Shown here: positions 1 through 7,400 of the stretch, piece after piece
Position numbering within the stretch: position 1 is the first letter of the stretch
Layout: every line of letters starts with the position of its first letter
DNA from: Bacillota bacterium
Lineage (GTDB): Bacteria; Bacillota; UBA4882; UBA8346
NCBI GenBank assembly: GCA_023410535.1
Contig: JAEYPR010000023.1
Location: forward strand, 12,517 to 76,516
Reading direction: 5' to 3'
DNA: 64,000 nt
Notes under the pieces: model-generated
The model's input: only the letters and a program-made list of their open reading frames with translations
Told to the model about the DNA's origin: nothing
The model's database searches: none
Translations under genes and position numbers: made by a program

Positions 1-1466
1 GCGACGCCTTCGCCTTGCGGATAGTCAAACTCGGCATTTTTTGTGTTGACAATGGCGTAGTCATTTCTGGTGTTGAGGGTTTCGCCGTAATAAATCCGGG
101 GTTGTCCTACTTTTAGACCGGGAAAGTTGGGATTGCTTTCGGTCGGGAGATCCCTGGCGATGAAATTCGGCTGTCCTTGCGCCGTATATTCATTGACTTG
201 GTTGGCGGCGATCCCGTAACCATGGGTATAGGTCAAGTGAATATTGATCCAGTTTTGCGCCGTAGCGGCCAGGGCGGTGGTGTTCAACTCGCGCGCCGAC
301 AACATCACCTGGCGTTGACCGGCCGGGGTTTGGTAACGGTCGATGTCGATATCGTTGAAACTATAATACGGCCGGATTCTTTGTAACTGATTATAGGAAG
401 AAAGCAAGGGGCGATAGTCCCACAAGCGCAGGTCGGCCAAGGCCGGGTTGGCCGGATTCAGTTGGACATTGCCGCCTTCTTTGGGAACGAAGGGTTGAAT
501 TTTAATTTTATCGAGGCCGTAAGCTTTGCGGGTGAAATCAATGTGGTTTTTGAGAAACGGTTCCTCCAACGTGTACTCGTTGGGTGAAACCACAAAGGAT
601 TGCATCAGTCCCGGATAGACTGCCAGCAACAGAAAGGAGAGGACCAGCCAGGCGCCGATCGCCCCGACCATCAGCTTCGTCCCTTTCCGGAACAGGTTGA
701 CGATAAACGCCACAATGACGAAAATCAAAACGACGCTAAGTACCTTTAAACCGAAAAGTTTGGCGTGGTAAGCGGTATAGTTGATCCCGGTCAGTTGGGC
801 ATTCTCCTGATAGAGCAAATTAAATTGGCCGAGCCCGTACCCCCAGATCTTCGCGGCGAAGAACAGGATGGCCAGTACCGCTAAATGGATCTTGGCCGGT
901 TGCCAAAGCTCCCAATGGGCGCCGGCCTTCCAGAAGGCTTTGGCGATGAAGTAGAGGGCGGCGGTTCCGACTAAGCCCAAGAAGGCGACGCTGGTTATCA
1001 AACTGTTCAGTTGTTGAAAGAACGGGTAAGAAAACAGATAAAAGCCCAAATCTTTCTGGAAGATGGGGTCTTTCAGGCCGGTGGGGACCTGATGCAGGAA
1101 TTGTTGGATCACCGTCCAATCCAAGGCTAGCCCTGATGCCAACAGGAACGATAATACGGCGGAAATCCCCAATGCCGGCAACACCACGGCGTTTTTGGGA
1201 ATCTCCGGCCAAATATCGGTCTCCGTGTAAACTTGGACCCGGTTGAAGGCGCGTAACGCCAGCCATAGATTCACCCCGAGAAAAGCGAAGATCAACAAAC
1301 CGATGCTAATCTTGGTGATTGGTCCGGTTAACAATGAGACCCAAAAGACACTGGTGCTACTGACCGATTTGTACCACAGCCAATCAAGATATTGACTGCT
1401 GGTGCTCCAGACGAGCAACACCATTGCAACCACAATGCCGATTGCAATATTGATGAAACGGTTCAT
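1..1466 (-). CDS. UPF0182 family integral membrane protein (C-terminus cut by window edge)
   Basis: Reading the minus strand from an ATG at 1466 gives an open frame that runs off the left edge, so only the first 488 residues are present. It starts MNRFINIAIGIVVAMVLL and has about seven hydrophobic segments in the first 280 residues, followed by a soluble part. This matches the UPF0182 (COG1615) architecture: an N-terminal membrane bundle, then a large extracytoplasmic domain. Recognisable family phrases include QFNLLYQENAQLTGINYTAY and LTYTHGYG. The start is set by TAATAAGGAG just upstream of the ATG. The biochemical function of the family is unknown. It is divergent from pyrF. Family assignment is from memory of conserved phrases and I consider it good. 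Confidence 0.85.
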   Translation of the reverse strand, partial: MNRFINIAIGIVVAMVLLVWSTSSQYLDWLWYKSVSSTSVFWVSLLTGPITKISIGLLIFAFLGVNLWLALRAFNRVQVYTETDIWPEIPKNAVVLPALGISAVLSFLLASGLALDWTVIQQFLHQVPTGLKDPIFQKDLGFYLFSYPFFQQLNSLITSVAFLGLVGTAALYFIAKAFWKAGAHWELWQPAKIHLAVLAILFFAAKIWGYGLGQFNLLYQENAQLTGINYTAYHAKLFGLKVLSVVLIFVIVAFIVNLFRKGTKLMVGAIGAWLVLSFLLLAVYPGLMQSFVVSPNEYTLEEPFLKNHIDFTRKAYGLDKIKIQPFVPKEGGNVQLNPANPALADLRLWDYRPLLSSYNQLQRIRPYYSFNDIDIDRYQTPAGQRQVMLSARELNTTALAATAQNWINIHLTYTHGYGIAANQVNEYTAQGQPNFIARDLPTESNPNFPGLKVGQPRIYYGETLNTRNDYAIVNTKNAEFDYPQGEGV

Positions 1467-1789
1467 GGACTCAACTCCTTATTACGATATAATGCGGTAC
1501 GATTGAGCGTTTTCAATTACCGGGTTTATGTCAAAATTTCGGCCATTCTATTTTTGACCAAACTTGTTTATTATCTTCGTGTCGATTGGGAAAAATCCTT
1601 CCATATATGTCGTCCTGAATATTTAGGACGATTATTAATCAATAATTTATTTCAACTGATGTTGTGGAGAGGAACTGCGCGGTAAATCGCGAATATGTAA
1701 GATTTAAAAATGGGTAAGCGGCTCCGGGGTCTCTGTTAGGATGAACCAAATTTTTTGAGCTGGCCGTACCGTTGCCGGAGGGAGATCAG
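1467..1789. other. Divergent intergenic region between the UPF0182 gene and pyrF
   Basis: About 320 bases without a convincing gene. It should hold divergent promoters for the two flanking genes. It contains AATTTATTTCAACT (1644-1657) and a CATATATGTCG stretch near 1600-1611. Both words recur together in other gaps of the window (7085-7170, 32060-32202), which suggests remnants of a dispersed short intergenic element. Confidence 0.4.
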
Positions 1790-2629
1790 ATGAGTAATTA
1801 TCAACAATTGATTGAAAAACGCTGGGAACAAGGGCATTTTTTATGCGTCGGGCTGGACACTGATTATGCCAAGATTGCCCCGCGTTATGAAGGAGTGCCG
1901 GTTGCCGAAGCCGTGTTCCGGTTCAATCAGGCAATCATTGACGCAACCGCCGCATATTGTTGCGCGTTTAAACCGAACAGCGCATTTTACGAGGGATACG
2001 GCCTGGCCGGCTTAGAAGGATTGATTCGCACCAACCAATATATCCGGCAGACGTATCCGGACATCCCGATTATCCTTGACGCCAAACGCGCGGATATCGG
2101 AAACACCAACCAAGGTTATGTCAAGGCGGCTTTTGAGATTTGCGCCGCCCATGCGATAACCGTCCACCCGTACTTGGGAAAAGAAGCGTTGCAGCCGTTC
2201 TTGAGCAACCCCGATGTCGGGGTGATTGTTCTCTGCCACACCTCCAATCCGGGTGCGGCTGAATTTCAAGAGCTTTCCGGCGGAGGCGAGTTGCTTTATC
2301 AAATAGTGGCCCGGCGGGTGGCCGAAGTATGGAACGAGAATCACAACTGCAGTCTGGTGGTGGGGGCGACTTACCCCGAACAGATCGCCGCAGTCCGGAA
2401 GATCGTCGGAGATTTGCCGTTATTAATTCCCGGCATCGGGGCCCAGGGCGGCGACCTGCGGCAAACCGTAATCCATGCGTTGGATTCGCGGGGGATGGGC
2501 ATGATCATCAATGCGTCCCGCAGTATCCTTTACGCTTCCAACGGGGCAGGCTTCGCAACCGCCGCGGCGGATGAAGCGCAAAAGCTGGACCAGGCGATCC
2601 GGGCGCTGATCCGGGAGATTCGCGGGTAA
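1790..2629 (+). CDS. pyrF: Orotidine 5'-phosphate decarboxylase, type 2 subfamily
   Basis: Decarboxylates OMP to UMP, the last step of de novo pyrimidine synthesis in the cytoplasm. The 279-residue TIM-barrel protein carries the type-2 signature around LDAKRADIGNT (residues about 92-102), with the catalytic Lys and Asp, an early substrate-binding segment CVGLDTD, and a C-terminal PGIGAQGG phosphate-gripping loop. Type-2 enzymes are longer (about 270-310 residues) than the usual 230-240 form, as seen here. The ATG at 1790 is chosen over an in-frame TTG at 1772 because GGAGGGA lies 6 bases before the ATG. No other pyr gene is adjacent. Confidence 0.95.
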   Translation: MSNYQQLIEKRWEQGHFLCVGLDTDYAKIAPRYEGVPVAEAVFRFNQAIIDATAAYCCAFKPNSAFYEGYGLAGLEGLIRTNQYIRQTYPDIPIILDAKRADIGNTNQGYVKAAFEICAAHAITVHPYLGKEALQPFLSNPDVGVIVLCHTSNPGAAEFQELSGGGELLYQIVARRVAEVWNENHNCSLVVGATYPEQIAAVRKIVGDLPLLIPGIGAQGGDLRQTVIHALDSRGMGMIINASRSILYASNGAGFATAAADEAQKLDQAIRALIREIRG

Positions 2630-2660
2630 GCCGGGTCCGGGTTGTTCCACACAGCGCTAT

Positions 2661-2684
2661 CGAGCCCTAAAAGGGCTTTAGAAT
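2661..2684 (+). terminator. Weak hairpin after pyrF
   Basis: AGCCCT-AAA-AGGGCT forms a 6-bp stem with a three-base loop followed by TTAG. The short T-run makes it at best a weak intrinsic terminator. Confidence 0.35.
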
Positions 2685-2831
2685 AGTTTGAGTACTTAGC
2701 CAGGTTGTTTGCGGCTTGGCGGAGATTTCGAAAATAATCTTGGATTGCGATTGCAATTTTTGGAGTTATCCGTAATAATATTTCTTACACTGTGATTGCC
2801 TGGGGCAACCAGCGAGCGGAGGGAACAACCA

Positions 2832-3602
2832 TTGCGTTTTGACAATCGAGTGGTGCTTGTGACAGGGGGCGGGCAAGGAATCGGCCGGGCCGTTGCTTAT
2901 GGTTTCGCGGCGGCCGGGGCGAAAACGGTTATCGCCGACGTGGATGCCGAAGCCGGTGCGGAGTGCTTGGCGGCGATCGAAGCGGCCGGCGGCGCCGGAC
3001 TGTTTGTCAAAACGGACATTGCCGACGAAGCCGCGGTCAAGCAGATGGTGGCAACAGCGGCGGCCAAATTCGGAACCATCGACATTTTGATCAATAATGC
3101 CGGACTTTCACGCCGGACCAGCCTGACGGATCCGACGATGGACGCTTGGGACCAGGTGGTCGGCGTCAATTTACGGGGTACCTATTTATGCTGCAAACAC
3201 GCGGCGCCTTGGCTAACCCGCCAAACCGGCAACGCCATTGTGAATATTGCATCAACCCGGGCGTTAATGTCCGAGCCGGACTCGGAAAGCTACGCGGCCT
3301 CCAAGGGCGGGATTTTGGCGATGACGCACGCTTTAGCGGTCAGCCTGGGCCCACGGGGGGTCAGAGTCAATGCCGTCAGCCCCGGTTGGATCGAAGTGCG
3401 GGATTGGCGGAAAGCAAGCCGGGCGGAACAGCCGATTCACAGTGAAGCTGATCGAACGCAACACCCGGTCGGCCGGGTCGGCAAACCGGAAGATATCGCG
3501 GCGGCCTGCCGTTATCTGTGTTCGCCGGAAGCCGGTTTTATCACCGGCACCAACCTGGTGATCGACGGCGGAATGACAGTGAAGATGATTTATGAGGAAT
3601 AG
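2832..3602 (+). CDS. SDR family NAD(P)-dependent oxidoreductase
   Basis: A 256-residue classical short-chain dehydrogenase/reductase. It has the Rossmann glycine motif TGGGQGIG near residue 12, the NNAG motif near residue 89, and an active-site YxxxK (YAASKGG) near residue 155 with an upstream catalytic Ser (NIASTRALMS). A PG turn (VSPGWIEV) and the closing FITGTNLVIDGGMTV are typical of FabG-like or glucose-dehydrogenase-like members. Asp after the second beta-strand (IADVDAE) favours NAD over NADP. I chose TTG at 2832 because GGAGGG sits 8 bases upstream; an in-frame TTG at 2796 lacks such a site. The substrate cannot be deduced, and neighbours give no pathway clue. Confidence 0.9.
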   Translation: MRFDNRVVLVTGGGQGIGRAVAYGFAAAGAKTVIADVDAEAGAECLAAIEAAGGAGLFVKTDIADEAAVKQMVATAAAKFGTIDILINNAGLSRRTSLTDPTMDAWDQVVGVNLRGTYLCCKHAAPWLTRQTGNAIVNIASTRALMSEPDSESYAASKGGILAMTHALAVSLGPRGVRVNAVSPGWIEVRDWRKASRAEQPIHSEADRTQHPVGRVGKPEDIAAACRYLCSPEAGFITGTNLVIDGGMTVKMIYEE

Positions 3603-3636
3603 AGCTTCATTGAAGAACCGGGGAGCCATCATCAAC

Positions 3637-3762
3637 TAGCAGGATTCGACATTCAAAGCCCCGGAACGGAAAATCCGCTAGCAAGAATCGACACCAAAGG
3701 ACCGGAATACAATATTCTGGTAGTAGGATTCGACATTCGGGAACCGCGCCGCGGGATTTAAC
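3637..3762. repeat. Three degenerate 42-bp tandem repeats
   Basis: Three units begin at 3637, 3679 and 3721, each exactly 42 bp apart, opening with TAGCAGGATTCGACATTC or a close variant and including a GGAACCGGAA-type stretch. Flanking DNA at 3595-3636 and 3763-3804 carries weaker copies. Because 42 is divisible by 3, the minus strand reads as 14-residue repeats (ECRILL...), but I see no ribosome-binding site or family, so I treat it as non-coding. It fills the gap between the SDR gene and trpS. Confidence 0.7.
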
Positions 3763-3864
3763 AACCTGAAAACGCCGCCGGGGAACCGGAAATGAACAAC
3801 CAGAACCACGATCAAACAATCAAGGATTAGAAAAGAACCGAGAACCAAAAAGGAGTGTTTTGCC

Positions 3865-4824
3865 ATGCGTGTCCTATCCGGTATCCAACCTTCTGGGAAC
3901 TTACATATCGGGAATTATTTCGGAATGATGAAACGGATGATTGAGCATCAAGAAAATCATGAATTATTCTGTTTTATCGTCAATTTTCACGCGTTGACAT
4001 CGGTCTTTGACGGCGCGAAATTGCGGCAGCAGACCTACGACGCGATCTGCGACTTCCTGGCGTTAGGCCTTGACCCGCAAAAATCAATCTTCTGGGTCCA
4101 ATCCGATGTGCCCGAGGTGACGGAGTTGACTTGGTATCTGAGCAATGTCACCGGCATGGGTTTGCTGGAACGGTGCCACTCCTATAAGGATAAGTTGGCC
4201 AAAGGGATTCCGGCCAGCCACGGCTTGTTTTCATATCCGGTCTTGATGGCGGCCGATATTTTGCTTTACGACGCCAATCGGGTGCCGGTGGGAAAAGATC
4301 AGAAGCAACACGTGGAGGTCGCCCGGGACATCGCCATCCGTTTCAACAGCACTTACGGCGAAACCTTTGTGATCCCCGAACCCGATATTGAAGACGAATT
4401 GGCAACCATTCCGGGACTGGACGGCCAGAAAATGTCCAAATCGTACGGCAACACCATTGAGATTTTCGTGGACGAAGCGACCTTGAAACAGAAGATCATG
4501 TCGCTCAAAACCGATTCGACGCCGGTTGACGAACCGAAACCGATTGAGGGGAACATCCTCTTCGACCTCTACAGTCTGTTCCTGGATCAAGCCGGCAAGG
4601 AGCAGCTGCAAGAGCGTTTTGAAACACCGGGTTTGCGTTACGGCGATATCAAAAAAGAATTGTTGGCCACGATTTGGGAGTACTTTGCGCCATACCGCGC
4701 CAAGCGGGCGCAGATCTCCCCGGACGACGTCCACGATATCATGAAGCTGGGTGCGGAAAAAGCTCGCGCCGTCGCCACGGTGACCATGGATCGGGTCCGG
4801 CGCAATGTGGGAATGAATTATTAA
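3865..4824 (+). CDS. trpS: Tryptophanyl-tRNA synthetase
   Basis: Class I aminoacyl-tRNA synthetase that charges tRNA-Trp. The 319-residue protein starts MRVLSGIQPSGNLHIGNYFG, containing the HIGH-type signature (HIGN), and has the second class I motif KMSKS at about residue 191. Further TrpRS markers are GIPASHGLFSYPVLMAADILLY-type sequence and the GKDQKQHVE segment. Length matches bacterial TrpRS (about 330). The ATG has AAGGAGTG about 8 bases upstream. No T-box leader of the kind common for Bacillota trpS is visible in the preceding 260 bases, which instead hold tandem repeats. Confidence 0.97.
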   Translation: MRVLSGIQPSGNLHIGNYFGMMKRMIEHQENHELFCFIVNFHALTSVFDGAKLRQQTYDAICDFLALGLDPQKSIFWVQSDVPEVTELTWYLSNVTGMGLLERCHSYKDKLAKGIPASHGLFSYPVLMAADILLYDANRVPVGKDQKQHVEVARDIAIRFNSTYGETFVIPEPDIEDELATIPGLDGQKMSKSYGNTIEIFVDEATLKQKIMSLKTDSTPVDEPKPIEGNILFDLYSLFLDQAGKEQLQERFETPGLRYGDIKKELLATIWEYFAPYRAKRAQISPDDVHDIMKLGAEKARAVATVTMDRVRRNVGMNY

Positions 4825-4845
4825 TTTTTTATTGGTTTAATTTAC

Positions 4846-4885
4846 AATGGATACGATTCGCATTGAATTGTATCCATTTCTATTA
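4846..4885 (+). terminator. Hairpin after trpS
   Basis: AATGGATACGATTC and GAATTGTATCCATT form a 14-bp stem with one wobble and a five-base loop, followed by a modestly T-rich stretch. It probably terminates trpS and insulates the next transcription unit. Confidence 0.55.
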
Positions 4886-4951
4886 CCAAAATTTTCGAAA
4901 TAGTCAAACGGATAAATATCAAATTTCCCAGCTTTATTTGTCTTTTTTTGG

Positions 4952-4980
4952 TTGACAAGATAATATTAACCGTCTAAAAT
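4952..4980 (+). promoter_or_regulatory. Sigma-70/A-type promoter for the surface-protein locus
   Basis: TTGACA at 4952-4957, a 17-base spacer and TAAAAT at 4975-4980. Transcription would start near 4987, directly in front of the c-di-GMP-II-like leader. Confidence 0.75.
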
Positions 4981-4999
4981 GATAATTACAATAGATATA

Positions 5000-5090
5000 G
5001 AAGCGATGAAACCAATCTTGTATGTGGTCACTTGAGATTGGCGGAGCGAGTAGTGAAACCGGCGAATCCAATGTTTGGCGGTTTTTTTGT
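5000..5090 (+). promoter_or_regulatory. c-di-GMP-II riboswitch with overlapping intrinsic terminator
   Basis: The leader contains the ordered conserved blocks of the class II c-di-GMP aptamer: GATGAA (5005-5010), a helix CCAATCT/AGATTGG (5012-5018 with 5035-5041), CACTTG (5029-5034), and AGTAGTG followed by AACCGGC (5049-5063). TCACT (5028-5032) can pair with AGTGA (5052-5056) as the class II pseudoknot does. The 3' end of the aptamer (AAACCG, 5056-5061) also pairs with CGGTTT at 5079-5084 just before seven Ts, giving a terminator that would compete with the ligand-bound fold. This predicts that c-di-GMP turns expression on. The alignment is from memory of the Clostridium acetobutylicum aptamer. 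Confidence 0.8.
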
Positions 5091-5141
5091 GTTCATTTGC
5101 AGGGGATTATTGTTAAAAAGAAAATTGAGGAGGTTTTTCAA

Positions 5142-5621
5142 ATGAAAAAGGGAATTCTATTAGTAGGTTTACTCGGTTTAATGGTTTCAGGCAGTTTGTC
5201 TCTGGCAGCAACCACGGCTTCGCATACGATTTCCGTTAAAGTCCCGGCGTATATCCGGATCAGCATTACCAAAGTTGTCGATGCCACCAACAATACCGTC
5301 AATGATCAAAAACTCGTGTACAATGTACAAGACAGCGACATTTCCGATACGGGCTTGATCAACAAACAAATCGGCGCCGCAACAGTAGCCGTGATCACCA
5401 ATAGCACCGGTGGCGCCCGCGTAACCACCGCCTTAAACGATGCGGTAGAATTAAAACCGCTGTTGTATACAGGAGCAACGGGTCTTGACGGTTATAACTT
5501 TACGACCTCAAAGGGAAGCCAATCTGTCGTCGTTCCGTATACCCTGAAGGGCGATCTCTCGAGCTTAGTACCTAACCAAACCTATCAGACAACCGTTACA
5601 TATACCGCCGCAGCTCAATAA
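5142..5621 (+). CDS. Secreted fibre-subunit-like protein 1 (spore-coat-U/pilin-like)
   Basis: A 159-residue exported protein: Lys-rich start, hydrophobic core and an AxA-type cleavage near SLSLAATTA (about residue 23), then an all-beta mature chain without cysteines. The mature N-terminus SHTISVKVP has alternating hydrophobic residues like a donor strand. The C-terminus (VPYTLKGDLSSLVPNQTYQTTVTYT) ends in the Y-x-x-T-V-T-Y-T strand typical of the spore coat U (SCPU)/archaic chaperone-usher pilin fold. The next gene shares both ends. The start has GAGGAGG 8 bases upstream. A c-di-GMP-II riboswitch lies in its leader. I infer a structural fibre or matrix subunit; no catalytic features are visible. 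Confidence 0.7.
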   Translation: MKKGILLVGLLGLMVSGSLSLAATTASHTISVKVPAYIRISITKVVDATNNTVNDQKLVYNVQDSDISDTGLINKQIGAATVAVITNSTGGARVTTALNDAVELKPLLYTGATGLDGYNFTTSKGSQSVVVPYTLKGDLSSLVPNQTYQTTVTYTAAAQ

Positions 5622-5627
5622 GTTCTG

Positions 5628-6176
5628 ATGCGGTTCGGTATGGTACGAAACGAGGTTACTAAGTTTCGGCGCAGTTTGGTTCGTAGGTTGTTTGCTTCAC
5701 TGATTGGGCTGCTTTTGGTAAGCGGTTTAAGTCGTGCCGTTAATGATCATACCGTTGCGATTACTGTTCCGAAATATGTCCGGCTCAGTCTGTCGCATAC
5801 GGATTTACCGGTGACGTTGCCCGATAGCGCGGTTTCCGGTTCAAGTACCGTCGAGGTCCCGACCGCTTTGAATGTGACGGTAAAATCCAACTGTGGCCTT
5901 AGCGCTACGGTTAAGGCAACCAACTTCCTACCGGACACGCCAGGCAATACCGACGATATTCCCGGTAGTTACTTGCAAGCTTTAATCAGTCGCACCGCCA
6001 GCGGCAGCACTTTTCCGAAAGGTTGGTTTCAGATAACCTCAAGTAGCGGGGTTTACCGGGTTGAAGGTCCAATGAATGAAACGTTTGTGGTGAAATACCG
6101 CTTGACGGGTAATTATTCAGGACTATTGCCCGATACCTATCGGTCGACTGTTACCTATACACTGGCTCCAATCTAG
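5628..6176 (+). CDS. Secreted fibre-subunit-like protein 2
   Basis: A 182-residue paralogue of the preceding protein, starting six bases after its stop, so the two are surely cotranscribed. A long basic N-terminus (FRRSLVRRL) leads into a hydrophobic signal segment. The mature part begins with NDHTVAITVPKYVRLSLS, matching the HT[IV]xVxVP motif of subunit 1. The C-terminus YRLTGNYSGLLPDTYRSTVTYT matches the closing strand of subunit 1. One cysteine is present. No good ribosome-binding site precedes the ATG at 5628, so translation may depend on coupling with the upstream gene; a later ATG at 5640 is also possible. Confidence 0.65.
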   Translation: MRFGMVRNEVTKFRRSLVRRLFASLIGLLLVSGLSRAVNDHTVAITVPKYVRLSLSHTDLPVTLPDSAVSGSSTVEVPTALNVTVKSNCGLSATVKATNFLPDTPGNTDDIPGSYLQALISRTASGSTFPKGWFQITSSSGVYRVEGPMNETFVVKYRLTGNYSGLLPDTYRSTVTYTLAPI

Positions 6177-6249
6177 AACGCAGTTTTTAGTTGCATAACG
6201 ATTCTTCAAAATATTACGCCAATTATGCAATTTGCTAAGGGTGGTAACA

Positions 6250-7053
6250 GTGGATAAGAAAAAAAGATATTTACTGCTTTCACTGGTATTATTAATGATG
6301 ATATTGACTGTGCCTTGTCTCGCGTTGGAGATGGGAATCAGTCCGCCGGATATCACCTTACAAATTGCCCCCGGTCAGACCTATACCGGCGAAATCTTGG
6401 TATACGGTTCGGAAAATGAAACAACCGAGATCAGCGTCGTCAAACATGATTGGTCATTAACGACCGCTGGAGAATATCAATTTTTACCCATGGGGACCGT
6501 GAAACGTTCAGCGTCTCCATGGGTTTCCCTTGCTGTAAACCGTTTAACCCTTCCCCCCAAACGCGGGCAACGCATCCAATATACGGTGAAAGTGCCTGCC
6601 GGGGCTTCCGGGAGTTACTGGGGAGCGATCATGTTCACTTCCGTGCCCGCCAACTCCGGAGAAAAACCGATGGTCCAATTGACCACAGCCGGCCGGATCG
6701 CTTATATTTTGAAAATTGACGTCAACGGCTCTCCGCCCGCAGTGGGTAATATTGACCGTTTCAAATTGAACTGGCTCAATGAAACGAAAAAGGTTGCGGC
6801 GGTATTTCGTATCAAAAATAGCGGCACTTCGTTTCTGCGTTTTAAGGGCCGGTTGGAGATCCGGGACCGCCAGGGAGTTATCGTTTATGTGATTCCTTTT
6901 AACGAAGGCCTGATTTTGCCCGACTCCGTTCATGAGTTTAGTCTGCGGGATTACAGCTTTAATTTCAAACCCGGTTATTATGTGGCGTTGGCCATCGCCG
7001 ACCTGGGTGACAAGAGTATGAAAGCGATGCAATCCACGTTTGAAGTAAAATGA
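6250..7053 (+). CDS. Periplasmic-chaperone-like exported protein (PapD/DUF916-like Ig folds)
   Basis: A 267-residue protein with a signal peptide (MDKKKRYLLLSLVLLMMILT, cleavage near CLALE) and two beta-sandwich domains. Domain 1 (about residues 27-130) has the pattern GISPPDITLQIAPGQ, a PW-V-L strand, LPPKRGQRIQYTVKVP and GSYWGAIMF, as in fimbrial chaperones and related NEAT/DUF916-type proteins. Domain 2 (about 150-267) has FRIKNSGTSFLRFKGRLEIRD. GTG at 6250 is preferred because AAGGGTGG lies 5 bases upstream. Between two fibre-subunit genes, it most likely escorts subunits to the surface machine. A WxL-binding DUF916 role is the alternative. Confidence 0.6.
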   Translation: MDKKKRYLLLSLVLLMMILTVPCLALEMGISPPDITLQIAPGQTYTGEILVYGSENETTEISVVKHDWSLTTAGEYQFLPMGTVKRSASPWVSLAVNRLTLPPKRGQRIQYTVKVPAGASGSYWGAIMFTSVPANSGEKPMVQLTTAGRIAYILKIDVNGSPPAVGNIDRFKLNWLNETKKVAAVFRIKNSGTSFLRFKGRLEIRDRQGVIVYVIPFNEGLILPDSVHEFSLRDYSFNFKPGYYVALAIADLGDKSMKAMQSTFEVK

Positions 7054-7176
7054 TATAGAGTCACACTAAATATCCGGACGAATCTTGCTTGCGACATATT
7101 TTCCATGATTTACTTTTTATTGGCATGATTTACGGAATGAGAAATACATTTCGAAAATTTATTTCAACTTAGGTAG
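7054..7176. other. Gap upstream of the c-di-GMP-I leader
   Basis: No gene is seen. The stretch includes TTGCGACATAT (about 7088-7098) and AATTTATTTCAACTT (7156-7170), the same pair of words found in the 1.6 kb and 32 kb gaps. Confidence 0.4.
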
Positions 7177-7205
7177 TTGTCAAAGATTTCCCTGAATGTT
7201 ATAAT
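7177..7205 (+). promoter_or_regulatory. Promoter for riboswitch-controlled gene
   Basis: TTGTCA at 7177-7182, a 17-base spacer and TATAAT at 7200-7205. The predicted start near 7212 is about 35 bases before the aptamer, so this gene has its own transcript separate from the upstream operon. Confidence 0.8.
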
Positions 7206-7244
7206 AAACGTGTAAAAGTTTTTGAAAATATGAAACAACTAAAT

Positions 7245-7335
7245 CCGACAATGGCAAACTCAGCGAAAGCTGGGGACGCAAAGTCACGGATCTAAGGCAT
7301 GTTTTGATTGAATGCTAAGATGGCCGGGCCGCCGA
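7245..7335 (+). promoter_or_regulatory. c-di-GMP-I (GEMM) riboswitch
   Basis: Shows the hallmark order of the class I c-di-GMP aptamer: GGCAAAC (7253-7259), a CAGC-GAAA-GCTG tetraloop hairpin (7261-7272), GGGACGCAAAG (about 7273-7283), then a second arm GGATCTAAGGCAT ... ATGCTAAGATGGCC (to 7325) and closing CGGGCCGCC. The expression platform downstream includes a strong hairpin CCCCCGCAC/GTGGGGGG (7373-7394) that covers the Shine-Dalgarno of the gene at 7401, so control is probably translational. Direction of control cannot be read from sequence alone. Confidence 0.92.
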
Positions 7336-7400
7336 AAAATTGGGTTGTTTTTTTGTTACCCTTTTTCGACTGCCCCCGCACAGGAAGTGGGGGGTTTATA

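Noticed and set aside
820..1266. Arg/Pro-rich open frame on the minus strand within the first gene
   Set aside because: It lies in another frame of the UPF0182 gene, which has membrane helices, a ribosome site and family motifs; this one has none.
3603..3864. T-box leader for trpS
   Set aside because: No TGGNACCGCG-like T-box sequence or antiterminator is present; the gap is tandem repeat DNA.
3607..3866. Two overlapping minus-strand frames with CRILL repeats before trpS
   Set aside because: They arise from the 42-bp tandem repeats, have no ribosome-binding site and overlap the trpS leader.
4231..4734. 167-residue frame antisense to trpS
   Set aside because: A by-product of codon bias opposite trpS, without start signals or domains; many similar shadows oppose other GC-rich genes.
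6250..7053. Calling the locus a WxL/DUF916 cell-wall system
   Set aside because: The small proteins lack WxL motifs and there are no sortase or LPxTG partners; a chaperone-usher-like reading fits better, though DUF916 similarity of this one protein remains possible.
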